From the NCBI RefSeq assembly GCF_040802235.1, contig NC_133166.1:558001-622000 (forward strand): a DNA stretch of 64,000 bases, given 5' to 3'. The translations under genes and the position numbers were made by a program. This DNA comes from Manis javanica. Taxonomy: Eukaryota > Chordata > Mammalia > Pholidota > Manidae. Below, piece after piece: positions 12,290 through 23,728 of this stretch. Within the stretch, counting starts at the first letter, position 1; each line of letters opens with the position of its first letter. A model generated the notes under the pieces. It was not told the DNA's origin, ran no database searches, and saw only the letters and a program-made list of their open reading frames with translations.

Positions 12290-12430
12290 TTTATAATTTT
12301 ATTCTAATAATTATGAATTAATTAATCCTTTCAAGAGCCATTATTATTCCCCTTTTCCAAATGACAAAATTTAGGGAATTAAAGCAATTTGCTCCAGGGT
12401 ACAAATTTAGCCAGAGGAGAAATTGGTAGT
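12290..12430 (-). repeat. MIR SINE fragment
   Basis: Reverse MIR: 'tattattccccttttccaaa' followed by 'gacaaaatttagggaattaaag' and 'gctccagggtacaaattt' blocks. Confidence 0.6.
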
Positions 12431-12939
12431 CAAAATTTAGTTAGGCTCAAAAAAATAAAATGCCTGTTTCATAACACATGTTACATGACACTAAAGGTGA
12501 TGCAATATGAGGAAAGGTATGTGGAAATGTAAAATTGTCTCCTTGGGAAGAGAGGGAAGGGAGAAAATGCAAAACAGAGTGTTCTAGAAGAACAAAACTA
12601 GAATTGAAAAAATAAATTGTAAGTTTTACTAAGTTATTTTCATTTTTATTTCCAATCATGAGACCAAGGGTATGAAGATTCTAGAAACTTCCTTATGATC
12701 TAAATAAGGACAGATCCAGATGCTATTAGTGGTGCTATAAGGGTATACTGGAAGTACCAGGCAGAAAACAACACCTGACCAGCCAAACCAGAAATTCCCA
12801 GGTGAAAAAGCTTAAAACAGATAAGAGGGCTATTAACACATTAGACAGGCTGTTTGAAAGATAAATGGGAAGCAGGAAGGCACTGGCTTCTAGCTATATC
12901 CGGCCTGATTTTATATCTGTTCTTCCTGTGTCTTCCTTG

Positions 12940-13186
12940 TTAAACATGGCAGAATATTATAACAGACAAAAATGCCTAATGACACACAAAGGGGTTTGTA
13001 GATAGCCTGATTCATTTGCAGAAGGAGGTGAATATACAGATGACTTGACATTAGTAATCAGTGGCAGTTGCAAGATGTGTGTTTTTGATAAGCTATGACA
13101 ATTTATAATTCACAACAAACCATTTGAGAATTATAACTTGCAATTATGTGTGGATAATGATAGTAATAGTTTGATTACACATCTTA
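12940..13186. repeat. Duplicated non-coding module, copy 1
   Basis: Shares an ordered set of blocks with 19947-20130: a 17-base identical opening 'ttaaacatggcagaata', then 'gtgaatatacagatgacttg', 'gtaatca', 'gataag' and 'tttgattac'. The copies are about 7 kb apart in the same orientation. It may be a dispersed ancient repeat family or an old local duplication. I do not recognise the family. Confidence 0.6.
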
Positions 13187-14089
13187 GATCTTCTAAAACA
13201 GTCCTAATTTCAAAGAATCTGTACCAAAAGCCCCTGAAAACTTCAGACATTCCATTTGACTATCCAGACTGTATCTCCCCAGTTGCCTCCTGTTTCCACC
13301 TATAAGTGGCATAATAATCTTTAATCAAATGATGTGCCCAATTTGTAAATGGGAACATGGCAGCTATAATAAAATCCCACTTATTAAGACTGATTAGAAG
13401 GATGCAAGTCTGAATTGTTCAAAGGTATAATTTGATACTTCAAGAAAAAAAAAGCCATCATTGCTTAACACCAAGTTTCAGGGAAAAGCCATTCTCTTCT
13501 TTTTCTGTGGAATTTCACCAAGTCATTTTTAAAAATTTCCTATGTTCTGTAACAAACCAACCCAAAATTAATGGCTGAAAACATTTATTTTGCATGAGAA
13601 TCTGCAATTTGGGGAGGGCTTGATGAGGACAACTAGTCTCTCCCATGTAGCTTCAGGCAGCTTCAAGAATGGCTGGGGACTGGAATCATTGTAGGCCTGC
13701 TCTTTCATGTCTAATGATTGACGCTGTCACCTGGGAGCTCAGCTGGAGCTATCAGCCCAAGCACCTAAACACGGCCTATGTTGTCCATTGGCTTCTTCAC
13801 AGAAGAAATGTAACTATTCTGTATCTTTACTGTGTCAATATCATTGGTGATATTGCACTATGGATTTTTAGGTATAGTTTGTAGGATGTTACCCTTGGGT
13901 AACATGGGAGAAGAGGGTACATGATATCTCTTTCTCTGATTTCTTACAGTTGCATGTGAATCTACAATTATTTAAAAACAAAAGAATATAAAAAATGTAA
14001 TGCAGCTTCTGTCTGACACTCTGTTGGGTCACATTCATTGGAACCCAACCTCTATGCCCCACCTCTTCAGCTTCCCCAACTATGAACAT

Positions 14090-14687
14090 TTCATGTTTGT
14101 GTGTTACATTTGTTAAAATTGATGAACTAATATTGATTCATTATCATTAACTGATGTCCATATTTTATACTAGGGTTCACTCTTGGTGTTCTGTATCCTT
14201 TGGGTTTTGACAGAGAACCTACAGGACATAGGTAGTGTGTCTTACTGCTGTTTTCAGTTGCAATTTTCTGATGACGTATGACATTGAGCATCTTTTCACC
14301 TGCTCATTTGCCCTCTGCCTCTGAGGCAAAGTGTCTATTAAGGTCTTTGGCCCATCTTTCTAATCAGATTGTTTTATTGTTCAATTTTAAAATTTCTTTG
14401 TGTATTTTACATAGCAGCACTTTGTCAGATGAGCCTTTCACAAATATTTTAGCTCAGCCTGTGACTTGTCTTTTTATTCTGTCTGTCTGCCTGTCTTCTC
14501 TCTCTTACTCTCTTTTAAAATAAGGAGCACGTGCAGCATTCAGCCCATGGCAGGAGCCACAGGGCCCAGGTGTGGTAGGAACCACCTCAGCTTCCTGGTG
14601 CACAGGTTCACATGGACATCCTCGGATGTTGCCCAGCACACCTGGCGCTGGGGCACAGCGGCCTTCATTTTAACAGTGTCTTTCACA
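14090..14687 (-). repeat. Old L1 LINE fragment (ORF2 3' region), left part
   Basis: Reverse-oriented L1 sequence: 'ggtctttggcccatctttct', then 'tttgtcagatgagcctttca' blocks typical of the L1 ORF2 C-terminal coding region. It is split by a younger L1 at 14697-15187 and resumes after 15197. Confidence 0.65.
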
Positions 14688-15196
14688 GAGCAGTTTATAA
14701 TTTTTATTTATTTATTTTTTGGTATCATTAATCTATAATTACATGAAGAACATTATGTTTACTAGGCTTCCCCCTTCACCAAGTCCCCCCACATACCCCT
14801 TCACAGTCACTGTCCATCAGCATAGTAAGATGCTGTAAAATCACTACTTGTCTTCTCTGTATTGTAGAGCCCGCCCCATACCCCTCCCACATTATACATG
14901 CTAATTGTAATGCCCCCTTTCTTTTTCCCCACCCTTATCCCTCCCTTCCCACCCATCCTCCCCAGACCCTTTCCCTTTGGTAACTGTTAGTCCATTCTTG
15001 GATTCTGTGATTCTGCTGCTGTTTTGTTCCTTCAGTTTTTCTTTGTTCTTATACTCCACATATGAGTGGAATCATTTGGTACTTGTCTTTCTCCGCCTGG
15101 CTTATTTCACTGAGCATAATACCCTCTAGCTCCATCCATGTTGTTGCAAATGGTAGGATTTGTTTTCTTCTTATGGCTGAATGGTATGAGCAGTTT
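14688..15196 (-). mobile_element. 5'-truncated younger L1 insertion with target-site duplications
   Basis: L1 3'UTR read from the minus strand, with the poly(A) tail seen as a T-rich run at the left and the truncated 5' end at the right. The 9-base direct repeat GAGCAGTTT lies at 14688-14696 and again at 15188-15196, so the insertion body is 14697-15187. It belongs to the same general subfamily as the L1 at 46700, judging by the shared 3'UTR blocks, but it ends at the usual position, just after the 'gattaatgatacc' block. Confidence 0.8.
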
Positions 15197-15480
15197 TAAA
15201 TTTTAATGTAAGTTCAACATAACAATATTTTCTTTAATGGATCAAATCTTTTGTGTTGTATCTGAGAAGACCACCAAAAAACCTAAGGTAATCTCACACT
15301 CTCTTTATTATCTTTGGAATTTTATAGTTTTATATTTTACATTTAAGTTCATGGCTCATTTTGAGTTAATTTTGTGAAAGGTATAAAGTCTGTGTCTGTA
15401 TTTTTGTACAGGAATGTCCAATTATTCCAGCACCCTTTTCAGAAACCAAAGAGAGAGTGTACTTCCTTCTTCATAGTGGG
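15197..15480 (-). repeat. Old L1 LINE fragment, right part
   Basis: Continues the older reverse-oriented L1 interrupted at 14688: 'catttaagttcatggctcat', 'tttgagttaattttgtgaa' and 'attattccagcacccttttc' blocks are standard L1 ORF2 coding sequence seen on the opposite strand. Confidence 0.65.
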
Positions 15481-15699
15481 GAACACAAGATTTCATGATT
15501 TATCTTTTACCTTGGATGCAATATCCTGGCATATCCCTGTTTAGTGGGCCTCTGATTCTTTGTAGGGTTTATTTCCCATCATCTGAAATGTGTGTGTACC
15601 ACGACCTCTAACATGGTGGCTACTTCTTGCTTATCTGGCCTATTTTGCATGATATCACTGGTAGAGTGGATTAATGTGATGGTCTACAGGAAACACAAA

Positions 15700-15890
15700 T
15701 AGTCCAGACTTTTTCTATGTATATCATAACAAAAGAAGAGAGTGTTATGGTGTAACTATACTTATTGTGGCAAGTAGCTAGTAATGTATACAAGTATTGA
15801 GTAACAATGTTATACATCTGAAGCCAACATAATACTGTATCTAAACATTATTGCAATAAAAATAAATAAATAAAGATCCTTCCAGATATT
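15700..15890 (+). repeat. L1-like 3' tail fragment
   Basis: Blocks such as 'gtaatgtatacaagtattga', 'gttatacatctgaagccaac' and a closing 'gcaataaaaataaataaat' resemble the 3' tail of older L1 elements. The family assignment is weak. Confidence 0.4.
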
Positions 15891-18289
15891 TAAAAAAAAA
15901 AGTGTTACTACAATCTTGGGACAACCAAAAACATATATGCTATTGTTTATTCCATGTGAGTTGAACTGCTTATGATCCTCTTTTCTGATGGTGACAAAAA
16001 GAACACATTCATTCAATCAGTGGCCACACACCCCATACCTGAGGTAGTGTTAATTTGCTCTAGCAAAGATGCCACATCTGGCCAGTGACTGTAGCTGGCC
16101 TTACCACTTGGTTTGTGGCAGTCAGCTGTCAGGACTTACTAGGTTTCCACAGGGAACAGACTGATAAGTGCATAGATGACAAAGAATACATGAAATATAT
16201 TCATATATTCTTTAGATTTATAAGGATTGTGCTAATGTTCACATCCCATCCAACCTGGGTAAGTCAGTGAAAAGTGAGGTGGAATTACCTAAAGACTCAT
16301 GGTGCTGATGAGATAAAAAGTGGGCTTCAGGATTTGATAAGGTTTGGGACACTAGTAAATATCCCAAGCTCTTGGTTGAGGCCCCTAGAGGGCTAAACTC
16401 TAGAAGTGGAGAAGGCCAGAGGTAGACAGAGCATTAACATTCTGCAACTCAGTTTCAAATTCAGTCCTTGACTGAATTAAGATGATCTGATTTCACTCTG
16501 TCTATTAGAAGATAAGGTGACCTCGCCCTGAAGGAAAGCAACAAAATCCAGGTGATGATGTAGGGGTTAAAGTTTCCCCCATAAAAGGCAACTACCACTT
16601 TTTCTTATCAAATCCAAGTTGATGTCAAGGCCGGGTTGGCTGAGCTCCTGAATATACATACCAAGATCTTTTGGATCCTTCTATTGTTGGATAATGAGTC
16701 TGAGCTGAACCACCCAGAAAAGCGGATGCCAGCTGGAGGAGACCTTGGGTCCAGCCCTCAGTTTCGACAAGGGTTTAACAGGTTAATGGCTGCTTTTGTT
16801 TAGAAGGGGTGCACCGGCGCCTACATCCAGCAAGTGGCAATGTGGTACCAGGAAATGGCCTCAGTGCTCAGGTCACCTTTCAGTCTTTACCCAAGATGGT
16901 ATTTCCCTTTCTTTTGGGATTCCATATTTTTGCTGGAATATCCAGAGGACACAGGGAAATGGTTTGGGGACAATCTACCTGATTCACATGAAGCAGCTCC
17001 TGAACAGGAGAATCCCTCTGGCCCTTATGAGATGGGGACTGAATGCGTACAGCCATCAGTTCTACAATGAAGGACATTGAATCCAGGAGGGGAAGGGAAG
17101 ACTGAGGAGGAAATAAAACTTAATAGTCAGTCTTGTTCCTTCCTTTGTCCTGTTGCTCCGGGGTCAGCCCTGAAGAACCAGTGTGAGCTCCCTGCCCTGT
17201 ACCTGCTGGTGTCTGCAGAGCAGTCAAGCCCAGGGACCCAATCTGCGTCCCCCACCACCACTACCACCACCAGCTCCATCCCTCAATCCTTGGTGCCTTC
17301 AACCACTCAGGTGGGTGCCAGAACCTCTTCTTCCCATGGGACAGCATAGGGACAGGTGAGTTGGGCACCTGAATTCAAGAGGGCCATGAGTTTGAGCCCT
17401 CCCCTCCCATATTCACACAAGTGTATGTGGCCTTTGGTCCGTCCTGGGGACAGGGAGCTCTCAGCTCCATCTCTATCTTTCTCCAAAAGCAGCTGAACTT
17501 TTGGTAGAGGGGAAGGGAGAGATCAGGGGTAGGAGGAAGGTGTGAGTGACCACATGCTTTTATTTTCTGTTTTGAGTAGCTGGTGGTAGTTTGGGTTCAC
17601 CCAAAGCTAATCAGTAGCCACTGCCATCAAATGCAAGGTTGCTACTGTTGCTCCATTATCATCACATCTCTTCCTGCTCCTGCCCAGAAGAGAGTGAATA
17701 ACATAATTAACAGCCGAGGAACCATTTAGGGGGCTTATTTCAATCCCAAGTCCAGCCACTCAGAGTCATTAACAGGTAGATCAGAGGGGGGCCATCAATC
17801 CCACCCCTCCACCCAGGTCACTGGGTGAGAACATTTCCTACCAGATTCCAGACGATCTTCTCAAATCCCTGAGCCATCCCACAGGAATCTTGTCCTTTCT
17901 TTTCCAAAAAGTTTGAAAAATTAGTTCATCACCTGAGCATATCATGTTACTGCTAATACTAAACAACTTGGATTTACCCAGCACTTTTTTTGTTTTGTAA
18001 TAAATGAAGGGGAAACTTAGGCAGAGAGAAATAACCACCTTGAAATCATTCATTATCAATGAATGAAATAAGAATCAAACAAATGCTTTATTACTTTCCC
18101 ATTAGATTATGTGTGATATCCTACATGAATTTTGGGTCATTCGCATTTGTAAGAGACTGGCTTTAGAAGCCAGAGGACAGAACGGGGCTTAGTGCCTCTG
18201 GTGATCTGGAATGGATTTCTGGGCTCCACGTGGTTCTGGAGTGAGCTCTGTGGCTCTGTCTCAGGTTCCGGAGCAAGACACCTGTGGTC

Positions 18290-18470
18290 CAAAACCCGTT
18301 GCACTGCTCAGGATGACCTTCCACTGTAGATACCTTATTTCCTCATCTGTAAAATTGAGACAATGACAGTATCTACCTCCTAAGGAAGTGACAAAGTTTA
18401 AATGTGATAAGAGTGTTAACAGTTTTAGCATAGTCCTAAATATTAAGCATTGCATGCATGTCAGCTACCA
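18290..18470 (+). repeat. MIR SINE
   Basis: 'cttatttcctcatctgtaaa' followed by 'tatctacctcctaaggaag' and an 'aatgtgataagagtgttaac' tail, in MIR order. Confidence 0.7.
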
Positions 18471-18544
18471 CAATAATATTGACAAAATATCAATATTATT
18501 GATAACAATATTATTGATAAAAGAGATCAATAACAATATTATTT
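18471..18544. repeat. AT-rich inverted and direct repeats
   Basis: CAATAATATTG at 18471-18481 is the reverse complement of CAATATTATTG at 18491-18501 and 18506-18516. A further near copy is at 18534-18544. A unit of about 27 bases is also repeated directly (from 18501 and from about 18529). The block could fold into several alternative hairpins. Confidence 0.8.
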
Positions 18545-19254
18545 ATAAAAGAGATGAAAGAGAATGGAAAGAAATGTGGTGGCCAAGGGGAGAATGAGCA
18601 AGAAGGGCTGACGATGGTATTCTGAGGGAGCATTTGCATAGCGTGAGGAGAAAGAGGCACAGGGATGGTTTGACAGGTGGAAGGAAAATCAAGATGTCAT
18701 CAGAGGTTAAGAATAGAATGACCTTATAGAATAGCAGACAAGAGGTTGCCAGGGACTAGTCGGAGGCAAGGGCCAGAGCACAGGGGGGAACACAGGGGTC
18801 TTCTCTGGAGTGTTGTTCTGTATTCGCTTAGTGGTAGCGGTGACAAGAGGCTTTGCCTGTGTTAACACTCAGAGGGCTGTACAACAAAATTCAAAGAGTG
18901 CATTTTACTGTATGTAAATTAAGAAGTGAAGAAGAGGGCCTGTAGAAAAGTTGACAAAAGGCCAACAAGTTTGATCAGAGGTCAGACATTCGAAAGAGCA
19001 ACTGTCCTTTCTCTCATCTTCATATTTCCCATCCCATTTTCCTTCCTCACTTTTTCTCTCCCAGCCACACAGAACTCTAAACAAAGTATTAGATCTGTTC
19101 TTCCTCAGACCTTAAAAGGAATCTCCTAATCTAACTCATGATAATTCAGAAGGTCACCACTTGGAGAGTTTGAAGGACAAGGGGTAAGGAAGTGGGGTGC
19201 CTCATTTAACCTTCCTGAGAATCACTATTATTTCCACCTTACCCTTTAGCAGAC

Positions 19255-19465
19255 AGTGTGGAGGCATTAGGAACATGGACGCTGTGCTAGACTGTCTTGG
19301 GTCCATACTGCGGTTCTCCAGAGCTGGCCAAGGCTGGCCAAGTTCCTTAATGCTTTGTGCTGGTTTCCTCTTCAGTAAAATGGGGATAATGAAAGGACCT
19401 ACCTCAGAGGCCTGACCTGAGAATTAGCACTAACACACATAAAGTGCTTAGGACAGTGATTAACC
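19255..19465 (+). repeat. MIR SINE
   Basis: 'tggtttcctcttcagtaaaa', 'tggggataatgaaaggacct' and 'cataaagtgcttaggacag' are in MIR order. Confidence 0.8.
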
Positions 19466-19946
19466 CATAAACAGGCTATGTCATTTTTTCAAAATGATAG
19501 ACAAAAATCAGGGCTCAGGGATTTTAGGTAATTTTCCCAAGGCAGACTGAGAAAACATGCCAGGGAAGCTGATTTTCAACATTTGAAATTCAAAATTCTT
19601 CCTGGCTGCCCTCAGAGGCTGTTAACAGGCAGGGAGTGTGACAAAAAAAAAACACAAGAATTTGTGTTTCAATGTGGAAGATGGGAAGGGATGAAATAAG
19701 GAAATGAATGTTTTGGAAAAGAAACAAAGGCAGAAATGAGAAAACATGTTTCAAGGCCATGTTTAAAGCTTTCTTTGAGTTCACCTGGAATTCCCATGTG
19801 GAAAATGAGCAGAGACAGAAAGAAGGTAGGCTGTGTGAATGACTGAAAGGGAACAGAAAGGAACTGTTTTGTTTTGTTTTGTTTTTTTTCTATCTGTGCC
19901 CAATGTTAGCTTTTAACTTGATAATTCTCTGTGATGGCATCAGATA

Positions 19947-20130
19947 TTAAACATGGCAGAATACTTCAGCAAAACAAAAACACGTGGTGATAGGATTCGC
20001 TTATAGCATAACTCGCAGGACAGTGAATATGCAGATGACTTGCAATTATGTAATCAAAGTTGAAACATACACTTTATGATAAGTACTGCATTATAATCTA
20101 GCTATCAGTGATAATTTGATTATATAAAGT
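19947..20130. repeat. Duplicated non-coding module, copy 2
   Basis: Second copy of the module at 12940-13186, same orientation. It shares the 17-base opening, 'gtgaatatgcagatgacttg', 'gtaatca', 'gataag' and 'tttgattat', with several gaps. No open frame is conserved between the copies. Confidence 0.6.
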
Positions 20131-20639
20131 GTTGTACTATATGCATGTGTGTGCTGGTCCTTACTTCCCTTATAAAGCTGAGAACTATTTTTCCCAGAAT
20201 CCCTGTGTGTTCTGAGTTAGCATTTGCCAATGAGAAAAAATCATAAGAAACTTAGAAGGTGGAAACGAAGAGGTAGTCATTATTGGAAGATCATGGCAGT
20301 CAGACAGGGCTTTGTAGTATCTCTACAAGCTTCCACGTGTAGGTTGTGCCTGATGCAGAACCTTTACAAACCCTTTGTAAGTTACTAGTTCACCATCATG
20401 GTGATGAGATATGGCAACCTCTCTCTCCCTTTCAATGCTTTCAGCTGACATCCTCTAGCAGCAGTCTTACACATCTCTTTCCCTGCTTGTCCCACACTCA
20501 CATAACCCCAATTCCTAAGTAAGCACCTCATTCTTACAATATTTATAGCATCTTTATTCTCTTGACAGAATATAGACTGATGCTATATGTACATACCCTA
20601 GACATCCAAGACAGCTCCAGTTTCATGAATAAACCCCAA

Positions 20640-21290
20640 ACTCCCCCAAAGAATAGCAGACATTTCAACAATAGTAGGATGATTAAAGTCCAAAAGACTC
20701 TCATTCATCTTTGGTGGGAATGCAAAACAGCTCAGCTACACTGGAAGACAGTTTGGCAGATTCTTACAAAGTAAAACATCATTTAACCATACAGTCCAGT
20801 AATCACACTCTTGGGAATTTATCTAATTGAGTTGAAAATAATGTTCACACAAAAATCCTTATGCCAATGTTTATAGCAGCTTTATTCACAATCACCAAAA
20901 ATGGAATCAATTAAGATATCTCAGGAGGTGAATGTATAAACAAGCTGTGGTATATCAACACAATGGACTATTACGCAGTGATAAAAACTAATGAGCTATC
21001 AAGCCACAAAAAGACACAGAGGAATGTGAACTGTGTACTTTAAAGTGAAAGAAGTCAATTGGAAAAGGCTACATACTACATAACTCCACCTATGTGACCT
21101 TCTGGAAAAAGCAGAACTATAAAAACAGTTCAAAAGTTCAGTGGTCACTAGGGGTTCAGGGGAGGGGGAGGGATAAGTAGGTGAAGCACAGGGGAATCTT
21201 AAGGTGGAAAAACAATTCTGTACATATTGTAATGGTGTATACATGATATTAGGCATTTGTTAAGATCCACAGAATGTACAGCATGAGGAG
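20640..21290 (+). repeat. Old L1 LINE 3'-end fragment
   Basis: Plus-strand L1: 'ctttggtgggaatgcaaaac', 'cactcttgggaatttatcta', 'gtttatagcagctttattc' and 'ctcaggaggtgaatgtataa' blocks encode the L1 ORF2 C-terminus. They run into a 3'UTR with a 'ggtcactaggggttcagggg' block. 5'-truncated and diverged. Confidence 0.75.
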
Positions 21291-21740
21291 AGAAGCTTAG
21301 TGTATGCACATTTAAAAAAAAATCACCTAGGAGACTGAGGGATCAAAGGAAAGAATGGGAGCTGAGAAGAGACATATGACAAATGTATGAAACAAACTTA
21401 CTGAAGGTGGGGAGGGAAAAAGCACTGACCCGGGTAGCTCTGGGAATGAGTTCCTAAGATTAGAGGCAAAGGAAACTGCACAGAAACACTGAGCTCTAGT
21501 TGATAAAGTTATTTCCCATCCCAGTACAAGTGAACAATTATGATACTGCTGTACATATATGTATACTGGAACTAAACAATTAAGTAAATACGTGGTGGAT
21601 GGTAGGAGCGAATTCTCACAGTTGGCCTGGCTGATCCATGTGTGGTGATGGACTAAAGCTGGGACACCTGTAAGAATGGTTTCATTTATCACACATACAG
21701 ATGGTTACAGATACAAATGTTCGTAGGTATGTGTATATAC

Positions 21741-22188
21741 ATAATGCCCCCCTATCTGTGGGAGACGCATTCCAAGATCCCCAGTGGATGCCTAAAACCA
21801 CAGATAGTGCTGAACCCTATGTATACACTATGTTTTTTCCTATGCATACATACCTATGATAAAGTGTCATTTATAAATTAGGCACAGTAAGAGATTAACA
21901 ATAAAATAAAAACAATTATAACAATATATTGCAGTAAAAGTGATGTGAATATGGTCTACCTCTTTCTCTTGTTCTTGAAACACCTTACTGTTCTGTCATC
22001 ATCCTTCTTATGATGACATGAGATGATAAAATGACTATGAGATAAGGTGAAGCAACGTGAATGATGGAGGCATTGTGATTTGGGCTATGATTGACCTTCT
22101 GGTCATAGGACAGATGAGGCTCACCCTAGCATGGGTCGTGGGAACCACAAAAAGCTGAACTTCAGATAAGGGGGGACTACTGTACATG
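21741..22188 (+). mobile_element. Tigger-type (Tc1/mariner) non-autonomous DNA transposon, MER44-like
   Basis: Begins 'cccccctatctgtgggagac' and ends 'gataaggggggactactgta', which are imperfect terminal inverted repeats next to TA. The interior contains 'cctatgataaagtgtcattt' and 'aattaggcacagtaagagat', which I recognise from this family. No transposase frame is present. The exact subfamily name is uncertain. Confidence 0.65.
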
Positions 22189-23728
22189 AGTTAGATACAC
22201 ACATGTATTTCTTTGCTCTGTCAGCTGAGAAGGCCTAGAAGAAATACCCCAATAGCAACAAGCATACCTAGGGTCCGGATCTTGGTAACCAATACTATTC
22301 TCCTTTAGAAGGAACCAAAGCTTCCTGGAGAAATGGCTAATTTTAGGAGTGAGGCAGGAAATATACCCCAAAAGTCTGTGGTATCCTGTAGTGTCAGAAC
22401 TAAGGAAGTGCTCAAAAACCAAAGAAACAACAATAACACACTGATGCAGGTATGTCACAGGGGCCTCTGAAAGTGCTCCCGCAGACCAAAGCTGGAACAG
22501 TTTGAGCATCTCAGTAAAGTAGTACTGGTTTATAACCAAAGTATAGTTATGAGTCCACACCGATACACATGAATGGGAGAGAAGAGACAAATCTCCCAGA
22601 AGAATGACTGAGAATAAGTTGTGCAGATATTCTAAGAGGCCTAATGAGGAAGAGAAGCCATAACTCTCCACCCTGTAAGTGTGAACTTCGAATGACTTCC
22701 TTCCAAAAAGTACATAGAGGAGGGGAAAGGTTAACTGCACAGTAGAGAAACCTGATAAGCCCCACTTTGGCTCAGGGACCCAGGACAACCCAAATCATGT
22801 TGACAGAATGTATCCCTGGGGTGGTATGGTAAGAATGGGGTTTTGCCTCTTTGGTTTTTCCCTTCAAAACCCACAGCCCCAGTCTAATCATGAGAAAAAT
22901 ATCAGACACGTTCCAGGAGAAGGGCACCCTACGAAGTACCTGATGTGTGTGCTCTCTGACCACCAAGGGCATCCAAAACAAGAAAAGCCGAGAAACTGTC
23001 ACAGCCAACAGAAGCCTGACGGGATGTGACAACTAAATGTCACGTGGGACGTTGGGTGGAACTCCGATCGCAGAAAGGATATTGGGTAAAAACTAAGGAA
23101 ATATGAATAAAGTAATGTGATTTTTAAGGTATCCCATTTGCCCTAATAGCTTTTAAATGTGGGGAGAGTGGATATTACCCTCTGAGTTTCAGGATGCATA
23201 TATCCTGAGTTTTTAGTAATATGAGGATTTGGGAAATTCTGAAAGCTTTGTTTGAGATCATTTCCAATCAAGCCTTTAGCTCCTCAGTTAAGATTAACTG
23301 CATACCTAAATTGTGCTATTGATTAACCCACACATTGTCTAAACACTTACTTTCCACCTGCCAGACATTAGGGGTAATGGCAAGTCGTGGGCCCTACCCT
23401 CAAAAAACTAACTTAGGGGAAGATACTCAAGATGATAAAAACCAATAGTTAGCCTTTAACTGCCATATGACTAATTATTACTTAATCTTATCACTATTCA
23501 CATTGCTTGACTTTAGTGGAATAATAGCCCACTTCATAAAGATGCTAAGACTTCCGTCTTCACGTGCTTAGGAAAAAAGTTTGGTGCATAGGATGTAGTC
23601 AATAATAGTAATTGTTATTTTTAAATGAAATTCATCATTTTAGATTTAAAAACTCTATTCGTCTATAGAATAGCAACTCCATAGGAAATTCCCTAAATGC
23701 CAGCAATTAGACTGAACTCTCACCATCC
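22189..23728 (-). other. Region 3' of FAM111A (3'UTR and intergenic)
   Basis: The sequence after the FAM111A stop on the minus strand. Part must be 3'UTR, but I found no convincing AATAAA/ATTAAA on the minus strand close to the stop, so the transcript end is not placed. Short open frames at 22177-22788 have no recognisable domain. Around 23330-23430 there is an MIR/L2-like remnant. Confidence 0.5.

Larger units (their letters stand above)
11431..14089. other. Intergenic, DTX4 to FAM111A, no gene seen
   Basis: AT-rich sequence upstream of DTX4. It contains a reverse MIR at 12290-12430, the first copy of a duplicated non-coding module (12940-13186), and around 13520-13830 a stretch that looks like an old interspersed repeat I cannot name. 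No splice-site or open-frame pattern supports a gene. Confidence 0.6.
15900..20640. other. Intergenic, no gene recognised
   Basis: Contains MIRs at 18290-18470 and 19255-19465, an AT-rich set of inverted repeats at 18471-18544, a (TTTTG)-type run near 19867, and the second copy of the duplicated module. Between about 16800 and 17350 there are modest overlapping frames, including a serine/threonine-rich run near 17255-17290, which I could not match to a known protein. I treat them as non-coding or an unrecognised pseudogene. Confidence 0.5.

Noticed and set aside
22177-22788. A 203-codon minus frame after the FAM111A stop
   Set aside because: It overlaps the end of a Tigger-type transposon, has no domain and no splice or start support. 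It is more likely a chance frame in 3' flanking DNA.
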